Source: Rhizobium esperanzae
GTDB lineage: Bacteria; Pseudomonadota; Alphaproteobacteria; Rhizobiales; Rhizobiaceae
DNA: 34,364 nt
Direction: 5' to 3'
Assembly (NCBI RefSeq): GCF_002204185.1
Contig: NZ_MXPU01000037.1
Span: forward strand, 1 to 34,364
Part shown: one piece after another, positions 24,771 through 32,876 of the stretch
Layout: every line of letters starts with the position of its first letter
Numbering within the stretch: position 1 is the stretch's first letter
The notes under the pieces: model-generated
Database searches by the model: none
Seen by the model: the letters and a program-made list of their open reading frames with translations, nothing else
What the model was told of the DNA's origin: nothing
Program-made: the position numbers and the translations under genes

Positions 24771-26400
24771 CAGGCCGCCATCTGCCGGGCGCTTCCGGCG
24801 GGCCAGTTCCACGGCAACAGCTCCGTCAGCCGTGATACGGGAATGCCGGGCATGCGGGCGAGCACGTCCGCCAACCAGGCCTGCGGATCGATATCGTTCA
24901 TCTTTGCCGTGACGACTAGGGAATACATGAAGGCAGCACGCTCGCCTCCGCGCTGGGAACCGGCGAATAGCCATGCCTTTCTTCCGAGAGCAACGCCGCG
25001 CAGGGCTCGTTCGGCGGCATTGTTTGACAGACACAGTCTCCGTCGTCGAGGAACCGGGTGAAGGCTTCCCAGCGACCCTCCTTCTCGAACATGTAGTTGA
25101 TCGCCTTGGCGACGGGATTGTGCTTCGACATTTGCCCACGCTGAGCCATGAGCCAATCGTGCAGTTCTTCGACGAGCGGACGAGCATGTTGCTGCCGCGC
25201 TGCGAGCCGATTCTCGGCAGGCATTCCGTTTATTCCGCGCTCGATGTCGAAGAGCGCGTCGACGCGGGCCACGGCCTCAAGCGCGACGGGCGATATCTCG
25301 TGGGCAGGTTTGCCCTTGCGCACGTTGCCGGCGATGTCAGCGAGTTCGAAGAACTTGCGTCGCGCATGGCTCCAGCAGAGCGCGCTCTTGACCGGCGCGG
25401 GGCGGCGATCGGCACGATAGAGGTCGTTGTAGCCGCCATAGGCATCGGCCTGCAGTGTGCCATGCCATCCGGCAAGATGCGTGTTGGGATAGGTCTTTTC
25501 GCGATCGGGAGAGAAATGGAAGAGTGCCGCAGGAGGCGCGCCGCCCGCGAAGGGACGGTCATCGCGCACATAAGTCCATAACCGTGCCTGCCTTGTTGCT
25601 CCCCTGGCCAGAAGCGGCACGGTGGTGTCGTCACCATGCAGCCGCTCGGCGGCCAGCACATGGGCGCGGATCAGATCATGGATCGGCTGCAACGCCGTCG
25701 CGCAGGCTCCGACCTGATCGGCCCGCGTGGAGAGACTGAGATCGACGCCTTCCCCTGGCGTAGCGCTCAGCCTGGCGGTTCAATGGCTGATGTTGGCCGA
25801 ACTTCTCGAATAAAGATCGTCGCCAGCAGATTCGGTCCTGCCCATCCGCGCGGTGTCGCATGAAAAGGGGCCGGTGGCTGGCTGATCTTCTCGCAATCCG
25901 GCAGGTGAACTTCTCGCGCACCGTCTGGATCACCTTCCACTGGCGCGGGATCGCCTCCAGTGTCTCGGTGACGTCTTCGCCCATCTTCACGATCCGCGCC
26001 GAGCCGCAGCAGGTGCAAATCGAGGGAGCTTCGATGATCAGGCGCTCGCGCGGCAAATGTTCCGGGAACGGCTTGCGTGCCGGGCGATGGCGTTCGAAGG
26101 CAGAGACATTTGTGATCTTCGCCGCCACGCGTTCCGCGGCGATCTCGTCCTCGGTGGCATCGGCCTCGAGTTCTTCGAGCTGCAGTTCCATCTGGTCGAT
26201 CAGCCGGGCGCGCCGTTCCGAACTCTGCCATATTGCTCGCGGCGCATTTTGGCAATCTCGAGCTTGAGGTGCCGGATCATCGCCTCGGAGGTCGTCACGA
26301 AGGCGCGCACCTGTGCTCGGTCGGCCTCGGCGGAGGCGGCACGCACTTCCGATGCCGCAGCGGCGCGCAGTCTGGCTATCTCCGAAGCAGCATCATCCAT
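24770..26400 (-). pseudogene. IS66 TnpC transposase, several frameshifts
   Basis: From 26400 the reading follows TnpC order. A coiled-coil N-terminus (IARLRAAAASEVRAASAEAD) leads to LPRERLIIEAPSICTCCGSA (zinc-finger Cys pair). The DDE core is ERLHGDDTTVPLLARGATRQ, KTYPNTHLAGWHGTLQADAY and ALCWSHARRKFFELADIAGN. The end is LSNNAAERALRGVALGRKAW and AKMNDIDPQAWLADVLARMP. The frame changes at about 26215, 25890, 25790 and 25030. It is the main gene of a decayed IS66 element distinct from the one at 16057. Confidence 0.85.
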
Positions 26401-26409
26401 GGCCGAAAG

Positions 26410-26803
26410 CTACCATGCTGCATGTCGAAAGCCCAACGAAAACAGAGGAATGCAGGCGATCAGCCTGGGCCGCTGCGTCCAGCGCGGGTTGCGCCAGTCG
26501 ATCCCTTCCAGGAGATAGCTGGAGCTGCGCCGACGATACAGGCACGGCGGAGCCATTCTGGCTGACCGGCCAGATGAACTTTCCAGCTTCCAGCCGCTTC
26601 AGGTAAAGCGACATGCCGACGCCGTCATGCCAGAGGACCTTGATCAGGTCACCCTTGCGACCCCGGAAGCAGAAGACTTCGCCGCCATAAGGATCGCGGC
26701 CAAGGCCTTCCTGCACCTTCAGCGCCAGACTGTTCATGCCGCAACGCATGTCCGTCACGCCGCCCGCGATCCACACCTTCACCCCTGCGGGAAATGCGAT
26801 CAT
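26410..26803 (-). pseudogene. IS66 TnpB with late frameshift
   Basis: Starts MIAFPAGVKVWIAGGVTDMR and has VFCFRGRKGDLIKVLWHDG and LEAGKFIWPVSQNGSAVPV, a standard TnpB. Near 26525 the frame shifts by one; the correct ending (YLLEGIDWRNPRWTQRP, stop at 26410) is in the next frame. It overlaps tnpA by 4 bp (ATGA). Confidence 0.82.
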
Positions 26804-27206
26804 GACATGTCCAGAATCGGCAACAGCCGGGCGAGGACGATCGGATCAAGTTAGGCCGGGATCGTCAGCCGTCGGCCGTTCGGCAGGCCGATCTCGATCG
26901 TCATGTCGTCTTCAGACCGCAGCGCCGCGGTCATCTCCGGAGACGCCGCCGCCGGCGGCGAAATCGTAAGCGGCACGAACCCGTTGACGCTGAAACACTC
27001 AGAAGGCCGCTGCGGTATTGTCGACGCCAGGCCGTCAACAAAGATCGCGACAATCCATATCGTCACGCCGTCGCTGACCCCTGACGAAAACCTTGCAGGC
27101 TTTCCTCGACGATCCGGACTTTCTCTTCGTCCGACCAATCCCGCCGGCGACCAAGATCATCGGCGGACAAGACCTCAATAGGGGAAATAATTGTAGCGCA
27201 TGACAT
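26800..27206 (-). pseudogene. IS66 TnpA remnant
   Basis: Reads IISPIEVLSADDLGRRRDW, then SDEEKVRIVEESLQGFRQGS (helix-turn-helix), meets an in-frame TGA, then in changing frames MTIEIGLPNGRRLTIPA and LDPIVLARLLPILDMS. This is the normal order of a TnpA of this type, with at least two inactivating changes. It is the first gene of the element that ends at 24471. I could not find its terminal repeats. Confidence 0.78.
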
Positions 27207-27299
27207 AAGGCATGCACTTAAAGCCAATCAGCAAATCGCGGCAGCCGGCCTTCGCCGGATGGATACGTTTGATTTGAACAATGTTGGTTTTGTTGCAAT

Positions 27300-27570
27300 G
27301 AGCTCGAAGGGTGTCTTGCTTAGGATAGGTCGGGATAGGGAAGGCTCGCATCGCCGTCACAAATCCCAACGGCTTTTTCTGTCTCCGCGTCTGTGCTGCG
27401 ATGAGGCCCTCGCGCATCCACCGATTGCCATTGCCGGTCGTATGGCAATTGCGATTGAAGCCCCGCATCGGTAATCAACGCGATCTGACGCACCGCCTCA
27501 GTTATGTCTTCGGGAGTGACGCTGGGCCCTATGTCCTGTTCCCTGGACGGGCACAATTCCCTTGATCCCG
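27300..27570 (-). pseudogene. Possible serine-recombinase C-terminal remnant
   Basis: Minus-strand frames give PEDITEAVRQIALITDAG and, after a frame change, RNCHTTGNGNRWMREGLIAA. This is like the segment before the DNA-binding end of large serine recombinases of rhizobial cassettes (NGNRWTRERV-type). It is short and broken, and the assignment is tentative. The remaining bases from 27207 to 27768 show nothing else. Confidence 0.3.
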
Positions 27571-27768
27571 TCAACCATGAATGACCACCTAAGTCATCTC
27601 CACTAGACAGGAATCACTTCATGAAAAATGGTACGTGCGGAATCCGAAGCAAGCATCGCTACATCCGATATCGACAGGCACTGGTGGTGGTATCGCAGTC
27701 TGATGGCGGCCAATCTTACTCAATCTCGCTGATACGTAGCCCCATGACCTAGCGGGCACCGAAACCGC

Positions 27769-28140
27769 TTATTCGGCAAGCGCGTAACCAACGGACCTCA
27801 CGGTCCGTATAAAATTATGTCCGCCTACCGCATTGAGAGCGGTGCGCAAGCGGCCAATGTGAACATCGACAGTACGGGGACCAACATGAACAGCGTGCGG
27901 CCAAGCTGCATTCTTCAGCTCATCCCTAGAATACACCCTGCGCGGGTTCTTTATGAGATGATACAGCAGGCGAAACGCGGTTGGAGTGAGATGGATTATA
28001 CGGCCATTTCGTCGTACGCGATAAGTGATTACATCCAATTCAAGGTCGAGAAATCCTAATAGCTTTTGGGGGAAGCCGTCGCAGCCCTGGTTCCATTGTG
28101 GAGATACCGCTCCAACAGCATCGGCGGCAAGTATGATCAT
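27769..28140 (-). CDS. Stand-alone OmpR/PhoB-type winged-helix DNA-binding protein
   Basis: I place the start at the ATG at 28140, 10 bases after AAGGAG; a longer frame to 28236 would begin upstream of the mapped promoter. The 123-residue product has about 30 N-terminal residues that do not resemble a receiver. A full winged-helix domain follows: LDLELDVITYRVRRNGRIIH, LTPTAFRLLYHLIKNPRRVY, SRDELKNAAWP, the recognition helix PRTVDVHIGRLRTAL and FIRTVRSVGYAL. Without a receiver domain and phospho-Asp it should not be switched by a histidine kinase. It may instead be controlled by its own synthesis. The -24/-12 promoter and NifA-type site just upstream predict expression together with nitrogen-fixation genes. 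Confidence 0.85.
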   Translation of the reverse strand: MIILAADAVGAVSPQWNQGCDGFPQKLLGFLDLELDVITYRVRRNGRIIHLTPTAFRLLYHLIKNPRRVYSRDELKNAAWPHAVHVGPRTVDVHIGRLRTALNAVGGHNFIRTVRSVGYALAE

Positions 28141-28180
28141 AACATGGTTTCTCCTTATTTGTGCAACTGTAAATGACCAC

Positions 28181-28196
28181 GCACTCTCCGTGCCAA
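28181..28196 (-). promoter_or_regulatory. Sigma-54 (-24/-12) promoter for the winged-helix gene
   Basis: The minus strand reads TTGGCACGGAGAGTGC. The -24 half is a perfect TTGGCACG, and the GG and GC dinucleotides have the required 10-base spacing. The -12 half is GTGC instead of TTGC. The predicted start site near 28170 leaves a leader of about 30 bases containing AAGGAG before the ATG at 28140. Confidence 0.75.
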
Positions 28197-28238
28197 TGAG
28201 ATAGTCGCTTGAAAAGCAATATATCCGCTCGACCACTA

Positions 28239-28254
28239 TGTCGTATGTCCGACA
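28239..28254 (-). promoter_or_regulatory. NifA upstream activator site, TGT-N10-ACA
   Basis: TGTCGTATGTCCGACA is an exact TGT-N10-ACA site. It is centred about 77 bases upstream of the predicted start of the sigma-54 promoter, within the usual range for NifA binding. I found no other exact copy in the gene-upstream regions I checked. Confidence 0.72.
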
Positions 28255-28447
28255 TCTATGGGCAGCGAGAACGTATCAACGACAACATCGAAATGTGCGT
28301 TCGGGATTCCTACTTGGAGGCGCATAGCGCCCAACAAACCCCTCATCATCCGCCATGCCAAACTCCAGCTCTTGCCGGAGCCGTTCTGGCACGGACCTCA
28401 ATGCTCAGGAGTATCCGGATTCAATGGGATGGAGGCGGCGCTTACGA

Positions 28448-28579
28448 TTAGGCATGCAGGTTTGGTGTTAAAAATAGCTTCATCGACCCGCGTCCCTCCC
28501 ACTCTTCAATCAAGCCAATTTTGCCAAGGACCCCATCGCTCAGCAAATCGATTCCGAAGGTAACAACGTGTTCTCGCAT
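28448..28579 (-). CDS. Candidate 43-aa ORF downstream of the aspartokinase gene
   Basis: The frame begins at 28579 (MREHVVTFGIDLLSDGVLGK) and ends at 28448 (FLTPNLHA), with GGGGGA a few bases before the ATG. It lies between the end of the aspartokinase and the winged-helix gene, on the same strand as both. No family is recognised and it may be a chance frame. Confidence 0.3.
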   Translation of the reverse strand: MREHVVTFGIDLLSDGVLGKIGLIEEWEGRGSMKLFLTPNLHA

Positions 28580-28728
28580 TCTGTCCCCCGCCTCGGTGCA
28601 GCACGTGTCTTGGACTCAAGGGCAATCGGCGACGTCGCTATTGACTCAACGTGTATTTTCCGCCGGATCATTTGTTCAAATGAGCAGCGAACCGCCCGTG
28701 CAACATTTCTTGGCCGGTGTCGGCAAAA

Positions 28729-29811
28729 TTAATTACCATCCGCGCTTGGATACATTCTTTCATGAATCTGACGCGCCCGTAAAATCGCCTGCTCATAATC
28801 GTCTTCCAAGTGGACGCGCAACGTCGAAGAATCAAACTCTGTCACGGCGGATATAGTACCAACCGAGTTCAATCGATTGCCGGTGAGCGTGAGACGCCGA
28901 ACGGCAAAATCAATGTCGGTTAAGATGCATAGGCCGATTCCGCTGGCGCCCTCAATAGAAATAGCGCAGACGTCCCACTCTGCAAGGAGTGCGCGTAGTT
29001 CGTTCTGTTCCGCAGCGCTGCCGCACGATAACACTGTTGCGTCGCGAGCTATTGCCACTGAACGGGCATTCCCTTCACCTGTCACCATCGTACCCGCAAC
29101 TACGCCGTCGCTGGTGAGCGATTTGCAAGCGATAGTGACGGAGTGCTGTTGCGCGTAGTCCACGGCTCTGTGGTGCAGTACTTTTGCGCCATGACGTGAC
29201 ATCCGTGCGATCGTCTCATAGGCAATCTCCGGAATCAATTGTGCTCCCGGGACAAGGTTGGGATCGGCAGTGTAGACGCCCGGAACATCCGAGTATATTT
29301 CGCACGCGTGCTCCCCCAGCGTGGATGCAATCACGATGGCTGTCAGATCCGAGCTGTTTCTGCCGAGAAACGTTAACCTGCCCGACTGATCAATTGCTTG
29401 GCCGCCCGCGGCAACAACAACGTCATTCTCTTCGAGTGCTTGGAATAAAGGCTCGGGATCAACACTTTCCACTGAAGCGCGTCCGAAGTCTGAGTTCGTA
29501 CGGATCCCAAGGCAATAAGCGTTCAAAGATGTTACGGGAATCTTGAGTCGAGTGACGGCCGCCTCCAACAGTGAGGCACTTAGCATCTCTCCAGTTGCGA
29601 GTGCCGAATCGATGTTCTGTGGCGCGGCCTGCTTGTTGATCCCGAGGATAAGTCTGTGAAGCTTGTCGGTGGTTCCCGACATCGCGCTGACCACGGCAAT
29701 GATTTTCTTTTTGCGTGACGCTAGTCGCTCCGCCAAATGCCGAGCCACGCGACCATAATCTCCAGGTTTCAAAAAACTCGAACCACCGAATTTCATAACG
29801 ATCGCGTTCAT
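28729..29811 (-). CDS. Aspartokinase, last gene of the nif operon
   Basis: A 360-residue aspartate kinase, somewhat short for the family. The amino-acid kinase domain shows KFGGSSF (residues 7-13), VSAMSGTTDKL, FLGRNSSDLTAIVIA and YSDVPGVYTADPNLVPGAQL, followed by AYETIARMSRHGAKVLHHRA. The C-terminal 110 residues are a reduced ACT region, so normal feedback by Lys or Thr may be weak. The enzyme makes aspartyl phosphate, the precursor of aspartate semialdehyde, diaminobutyrate, homoserine, Met and Thr. It starts 51 bp after the 213-aa gene with GGTGGA upstream, so it most likely lies on the nifEN transcript. Housekeeping aspartokinases are normally chromosomal; a nif-linked copy suggests a symbiosis-specific product. 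Confidence 0.88.
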   Translation of the reverse strand: MNAIVMKFGGSSFLKPGDYGRVARHLAERLASRKKKIIAVVSAMSGTTDKLHRLILGINKQAAPQNIDSALATGEMLSASLLEAAVTRLKIPVTSLNAYCLGIRTNSDFGRASVESVDPEPLFQALEENDVVVAAGGQAIDQSGRLTFLGRNSSDLTAIVIASTLGEHACEIYSDVPGVYTADPNLVPGAQLIPEIAYETIARMSRHGAKVLHHRAVDYAQQHSVTIACKSLTSDGVVAGTMVTGEGNARSVAIARDATVLSCGSAAEQNELRALLAEWDVCAISIEGASGIGLCILTDIDFAVRRLTLTGNRLNSVGTISAVTEFDSSTLRVHLEDDYEQAILRARQIHERMYPSADGN

Positions 29812-29862
29812 ATTCCACCGATCAGGTTGTTGGCGATTTCAAGCTTTACGATGAGAATTGCG

Positions 29863-30504
29863 TCAAGAGCCGCGCCAATATGAAGTATCGGCGACGATCC
29901 AGATCCAACGCCCGCACGGATTCTCGGAGTTTACTCTAACTCGCTCGACCTGAACAACGGCGGGATCTTTGAGACGGCGCGGCGTTGGAAATCCTTTTTC
30001 AATCCCGTCTGCATAGAGCAGAAAATCGAACTCTACCGATAGCAACTCATTGACTTCTTTGAGGTAAATGGGCTCTCTACAGTCATCCGACGCCATCAAT
30101 TGAGTGGAATCCTCGTCGCGCATATGGCGACCGAGACTATAGGGCGTACCATTTTTGCAACCCAAGATGCCGCAGATGAGCATGGCGTGGTTGATGATCG
30201 GCAGGATCATCTCCGACGACGCGATTTTTGCGTTATTCATGGCGACAGCAAAGGCCATGGAAGAGAGCCGGTTGGGATCCGCCCTATCCTCTTCATAGAT
30301 TTTCAGGCCGCCAGCTACATTGGATTTCACCATCTGCAACAGGCTGAAAACCTCCGACAGACGCCGCGCCCCGGGCAGCGGCGTGCCGGGCGATTTGCGG
30401 GCGGCCGCACGCACGAAAGCCTGGGCGCGGGCGACCGCATCGGCGTCATTGACGGGTAGCGCACCACACTTAGCCATCAAATCGCGAATTGTCTCATTCA
30501 TCAT
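29863..30504 (-). CDS. Unrecognised 213-aa protein in the nif operon
   Basis: Starts with two ATGs (30504, 30501) after a GAGGGGGG run, 24 bp after the DUF269 gene. I do not recognise a family. Visible features are an Ala/Arg-rich N-terminal helix region (ADAVARAQAFVRAAARKSPG), SEVFSLLQMVKSNVAGGLKI, and a predicted helical stretch MAFAVAMNNAKIASSEMILP. Two Cys in MLICGILGCKNG and a third in SDDCREP could bind metal. The C-terminus includes LLSVEFDFLLYADGIEKG and a Trp-rich end. Many nifENX operons have a short DUF683 or ferredoxin gene here; this is neither. It has no signal peptide. Tight packing between DUF269 and the aspartokinase implies co-expression with cofactor assembly. Confidence 0.75.
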   Translation of the reverse strand: MMNETIRDLMAKCGALPVNDADAVARAQAFVRAAARKSPGTPLPGARRLSEVFSLLQMVKSNVAGGLKIYEEDRADPNRLSSMAFAVAMNNAKIASSEMILPIINHAMLICGILGCKNGTPYSLGRHMRDEDSTQLMASDDCREPIYLKEVNELLSVEFDFLLYADGIEKGFPTPRRLKDPAVVQVERVRVNSENPCGRWIWIVADTSYWRGS

Positions 30505-30528
30505 GTCGACCCCCCTCGAAAACTGATT

Positions 30529-31017
30529 TCATGATGCCCGCGCCACGTCGGGATAGGTTTCGATAACTGCAATCGCGTCATCGACCATTTTGTTGCCGAC
30601 CTCGGCGAGCTTGCCAAGCGTCTCAAAGCCGAACCGGTGGACATCGCGCAGGGTCTTCGACAGAACGACCAACCGTCCAGTCGTGAAAAGCACGCGGCCG
30701 AAGCCCTCATGGCCGATCGTCATGATCGGCGATGCCAACAGGCCTGTGCACTCTTCGATCACAAGCCCCACGCAACTGTAAAAATTCTGGAGCCTCCACA
30801 GCACATCGGGATCGGGATCGCCTATGATCGGGATCTTACGGCGCTGCTCCTTGGTGAGGATGAAGTCGGCCAGCAGGTCAGCGTCCGATTTGCCTTCCCA
30901 CGCCCCATGGGCATCCTGAGCGCGGATGAGCCTTATGAGGCATCTGAGAAAAGGGGTGGCGAGATCCCCATCCTCGTTGATAGCAGGGCCATCCGTACTT
31001 CCTGTCAATGTACCCAT
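30529..31017 (-). CDS. NifX-associated nitrogen fixation protein (DUF269)
   Basis: This 162-residue protein matches the DUF269 family that follows nifX in many diazotrophs: ATPFLRCLIRLIRAQDAHGA, WEGKSDADLLADFILTKEQR, LYRLQNFYS-like WRLQNFYSCVGLVIEE, and GFGRVLFTTGRLVVLSKTLR followed by DVHRFGFETLGKLAEVGNKM. Its exact role in nitrogenase cofactor maturation is not settled. It starts 3 bp after nifX, with AGGAGG inside the nifX end. The length is normal. Confidence 0.9.
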   Translation of the reverse strand: MGTLTGSTDGPAINEDGDLATPFLRCLIRLIRAQDAHGAWEGKSDADLLADFILTKEQRRKIPIIGDPDPDVLWRLQNFYSCVGLVIEECTGLLASPIMTIGHEGFGRVLFTTGRLVVLSKTLRDVHRFGFETLGKLAEVGNKMVDDAIAVIETYPDVARAS

Positions 31018-31020
31018 GTC

Positions 31021-31515
31021 CTAGTCCTCCTCATCGAAAGGCTTCTTTTCGGTGGCGCCTGATTCGGTCAGCACCTTGCGCAACCAGGGCGGCGGCGTCG
31101 GGCTGAGCATCGCCCGAATTCGGGACAGCACGTCTTCAATCAATTGAGCATCTGGTACTTTGATCGGGTGGATTTTGGCCGAAACGACCCTGGCTGCCGA
31201 TGGCCCACCGATCGCCAGACAGAACAAGAGGTGACAGCCTTCCAATGCCTTCACCTTGGGGGCAATGCGATCGTCGCCCTCGTTCCTATGCAATCCGCTC
31301 TCATCGGAAACGTCTTCGAAACACAAGACTTCCACAAGTTTCCAATCGTCGGGACTGACGTCAAAGACCGCGAAGCGCTTGGCCGATCCGAAATGGGCGT
31401 CCAGACATTTCATATCTTGAGTGGCGATTGCTACGCGCAAGGCGCCAGCCTTTCGCTTCGGAGCTGACGTGTGAACCCCGTCAGGGACGAGGGAGAGGCG
31501 ACGAACGGCTGTCAT
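31021..31515 (-). CDS. nifX: NifX, nitrogenase cofactor carrier
   Basis: 164 residues with the NifX/NafY dinitrogenase cofactor-binding domain: LRVAIATQDMKCLDAHFGSA (cofactor-carrier strand and loop), KRFAVFDVSPDDWKLVEVL, and CHLLFCLAIGGPSAARVV. NifX binds the FeMo-cofactor precursor passed from NifEN. Its ATG overlaps the nifN stop (ATGA). The acidic C-terminus DEED is typical. Confidence 0.93.
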   Translation of the reverse strand: MTAVRRLSLVPDGVHTSAPKRKAGALRVAIATQDMKCLDAHFGSAKRFAVFDVSPDDWKLVEVLCFEDVSDESGLHRNEGDDRIAPKVKALEGCHLLFCLAIGGPSAARVVSAKIHPIKVPDAQLIEDVLSRIRAMLSPTPPPWLRKVLTESGATEKKPFDEED

Positions 31516-32867
31516 CTAGTCAGTTCTCCTTTCCGGGAGGGATCAAGTGATCCAGGACACGGCGCGCACTGATTGGCCTGGAAGATGTTGGAAACATCGA
31601 AGATCAGGTCGCGTGTCCCCCGATGGAGAATCGTGAGCTTATGCTGGCTGCCGAGTCGGTCGAAAATTGGGAAGCCCACTCGCATAAGCGGAACGCCAAG
31701 GCGCTCCGCCGCTTGTCGTCCATGCGAATGCGTAACAAGAAGATCAGCGTCGACGGCAAGTTCTTCGAGATCGCCAAGATCACCCACCTGTAGCGATTCG
31801 ACCGGCATTTCCTGGATTATTTTTGAAGTGCCGGTCGTGGTGACTGCCGCCGTGATCTTGGCGCCCATGCCGGTGAAGAAGGTAGCGAATTGGTAGAGCT
31901 GGTCCGGCTCCGCAGCAATTGCGATCTTCTTGCCGCCGAAATGGAAATGCCCGTCGAGTAGGGCGTCCTGCAGCTGTGCTCGGCGACGGCGAATGTTTGC
32001 TGGCACCGGCGCACCTGAAATCCTTGATAGCAACGAGACGAACCGGTCGGCTCTTTTCAATCCTGTCAGCGACTGGAACAGTGCGTAAGGCACTCCCGTC
32101 TGGGTCCGCAGTAGCTCTGCGGGGCGGCGCATATGCTCGCCGATCGCGATACATTGTGCCGCCGTGCCAAGCTTTTGGATCTCGTCGACGGGAGTACCGC
32201 CATAGGTGGTCGGCACCCAACGATCGTCGGGCACCGTGCCGTCGAGCGAGCCGGAAATGTCCGGCAGGATTACCGGCTTCAGACCGAAGCTTTCGACCGT
32301 TTCGCGCAGAAGCTCGATGTCGGCGACTGTCACATGCCATCCTGGTAGGATCGCAATCTTCTTTTGGTCGCGGCTCTGCTCGCCTTGCGTGGTGATGCGC
32401 TCGATCATAGAGGTGACGGCCTTAGCCCATCCCTCTTCGATCGCTCCCTCGAAATCCGGTGTGCTCGCCAGCACGATCTCCGTACCCGCAAGCTCATCGG
32501 CACGATCCCGCTTGATGTTGGTGAGATCGCCTGCAAAATCTTCGCCGCGGGTTTCCACCAGGGCTGTCGTGCAGATTCCGATCAACTTTGGTTTTGCGCG
32601 CCTCTTGAGATTGAGTATCGCCTCTTCCAGATTGCCTGCGCCGCCGAGGATCGTCGCCACTGCGTCCAATGCCGTTGTCTGCAAGGGAATGGCTTCCTTG
32701 AAGTGCCGGACTAAAAGTACGAGAGCTAAACTGGTGCAGCCCTGGCTGCCGTGGAACAGCGGCACTGCACGCTCGACGCCAAGAAAGGCGAGCGCGGCGC
32801 CGAGCGGCTGCGACGATTTCAGCGGATTGACCGCAGCTGATTTGGTCTGGGGAAAGACTTGAACCAT
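31512..32867 (-). CDS. nifN: NifN, FeMo-cofactor scaffold beta subunit
   Basis: 451 residues, normal length. Features include NPLKSSQPLGAALAFLGVER, PLFHGSQGCTSLALVLLVRH (Cys for the Fe-S cluster), IGICTTALVETRGEDFAGDL, and THSHGRQAAERLGVPLMRVG followed by FPIFDRLG. NifN pairs with NifE to form the scaffold on which the FeMo-cofactor precursor matures. It begins 9 bp after the nifE stop and overlaps nifX by 4 bp. Confidence 0.96.
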   Translation of the reverse strand: MVQVFPQTKSAAVNPLKSSQPLGAALAFLGVERAVPLFHGSQGCTSLALVLLVRHFKEAIPLQTTALDAVATILGGAGNLEEAILNLKRRAKPKLIGICTTALVETRGEDFAGDLTNIKRDRADELAGTEIVLASTPDFEGAIEEGWAKAVTSMIERITTQGEQSRDQKKIAILPGWHVTVADIELLRETVESFGLKPVILPDISGSLDGTVPDDRWVPTTYGGTPVDEIQKLGTAAQCIAIGEHMRRPAELLRTQTGVPYALFQSLTGLKRADRFVSLLSRISGAPVPANIRRRRAQLQDALLDGHFHFGGKKIAIAAEPDQLYQFATFFTGMGAKITAAVTTTGTSKIIQEMPVESLQVGDLGDLEELAVDADLLVTHSHGRQAAERLGVPLMRVGFPIFDRLGSQHKLTILHRGTRDLIFDVSNIFQANQCAPCPGSLDPSRKGELTR

Positions 32868-32876
32868 CGACTTTCC

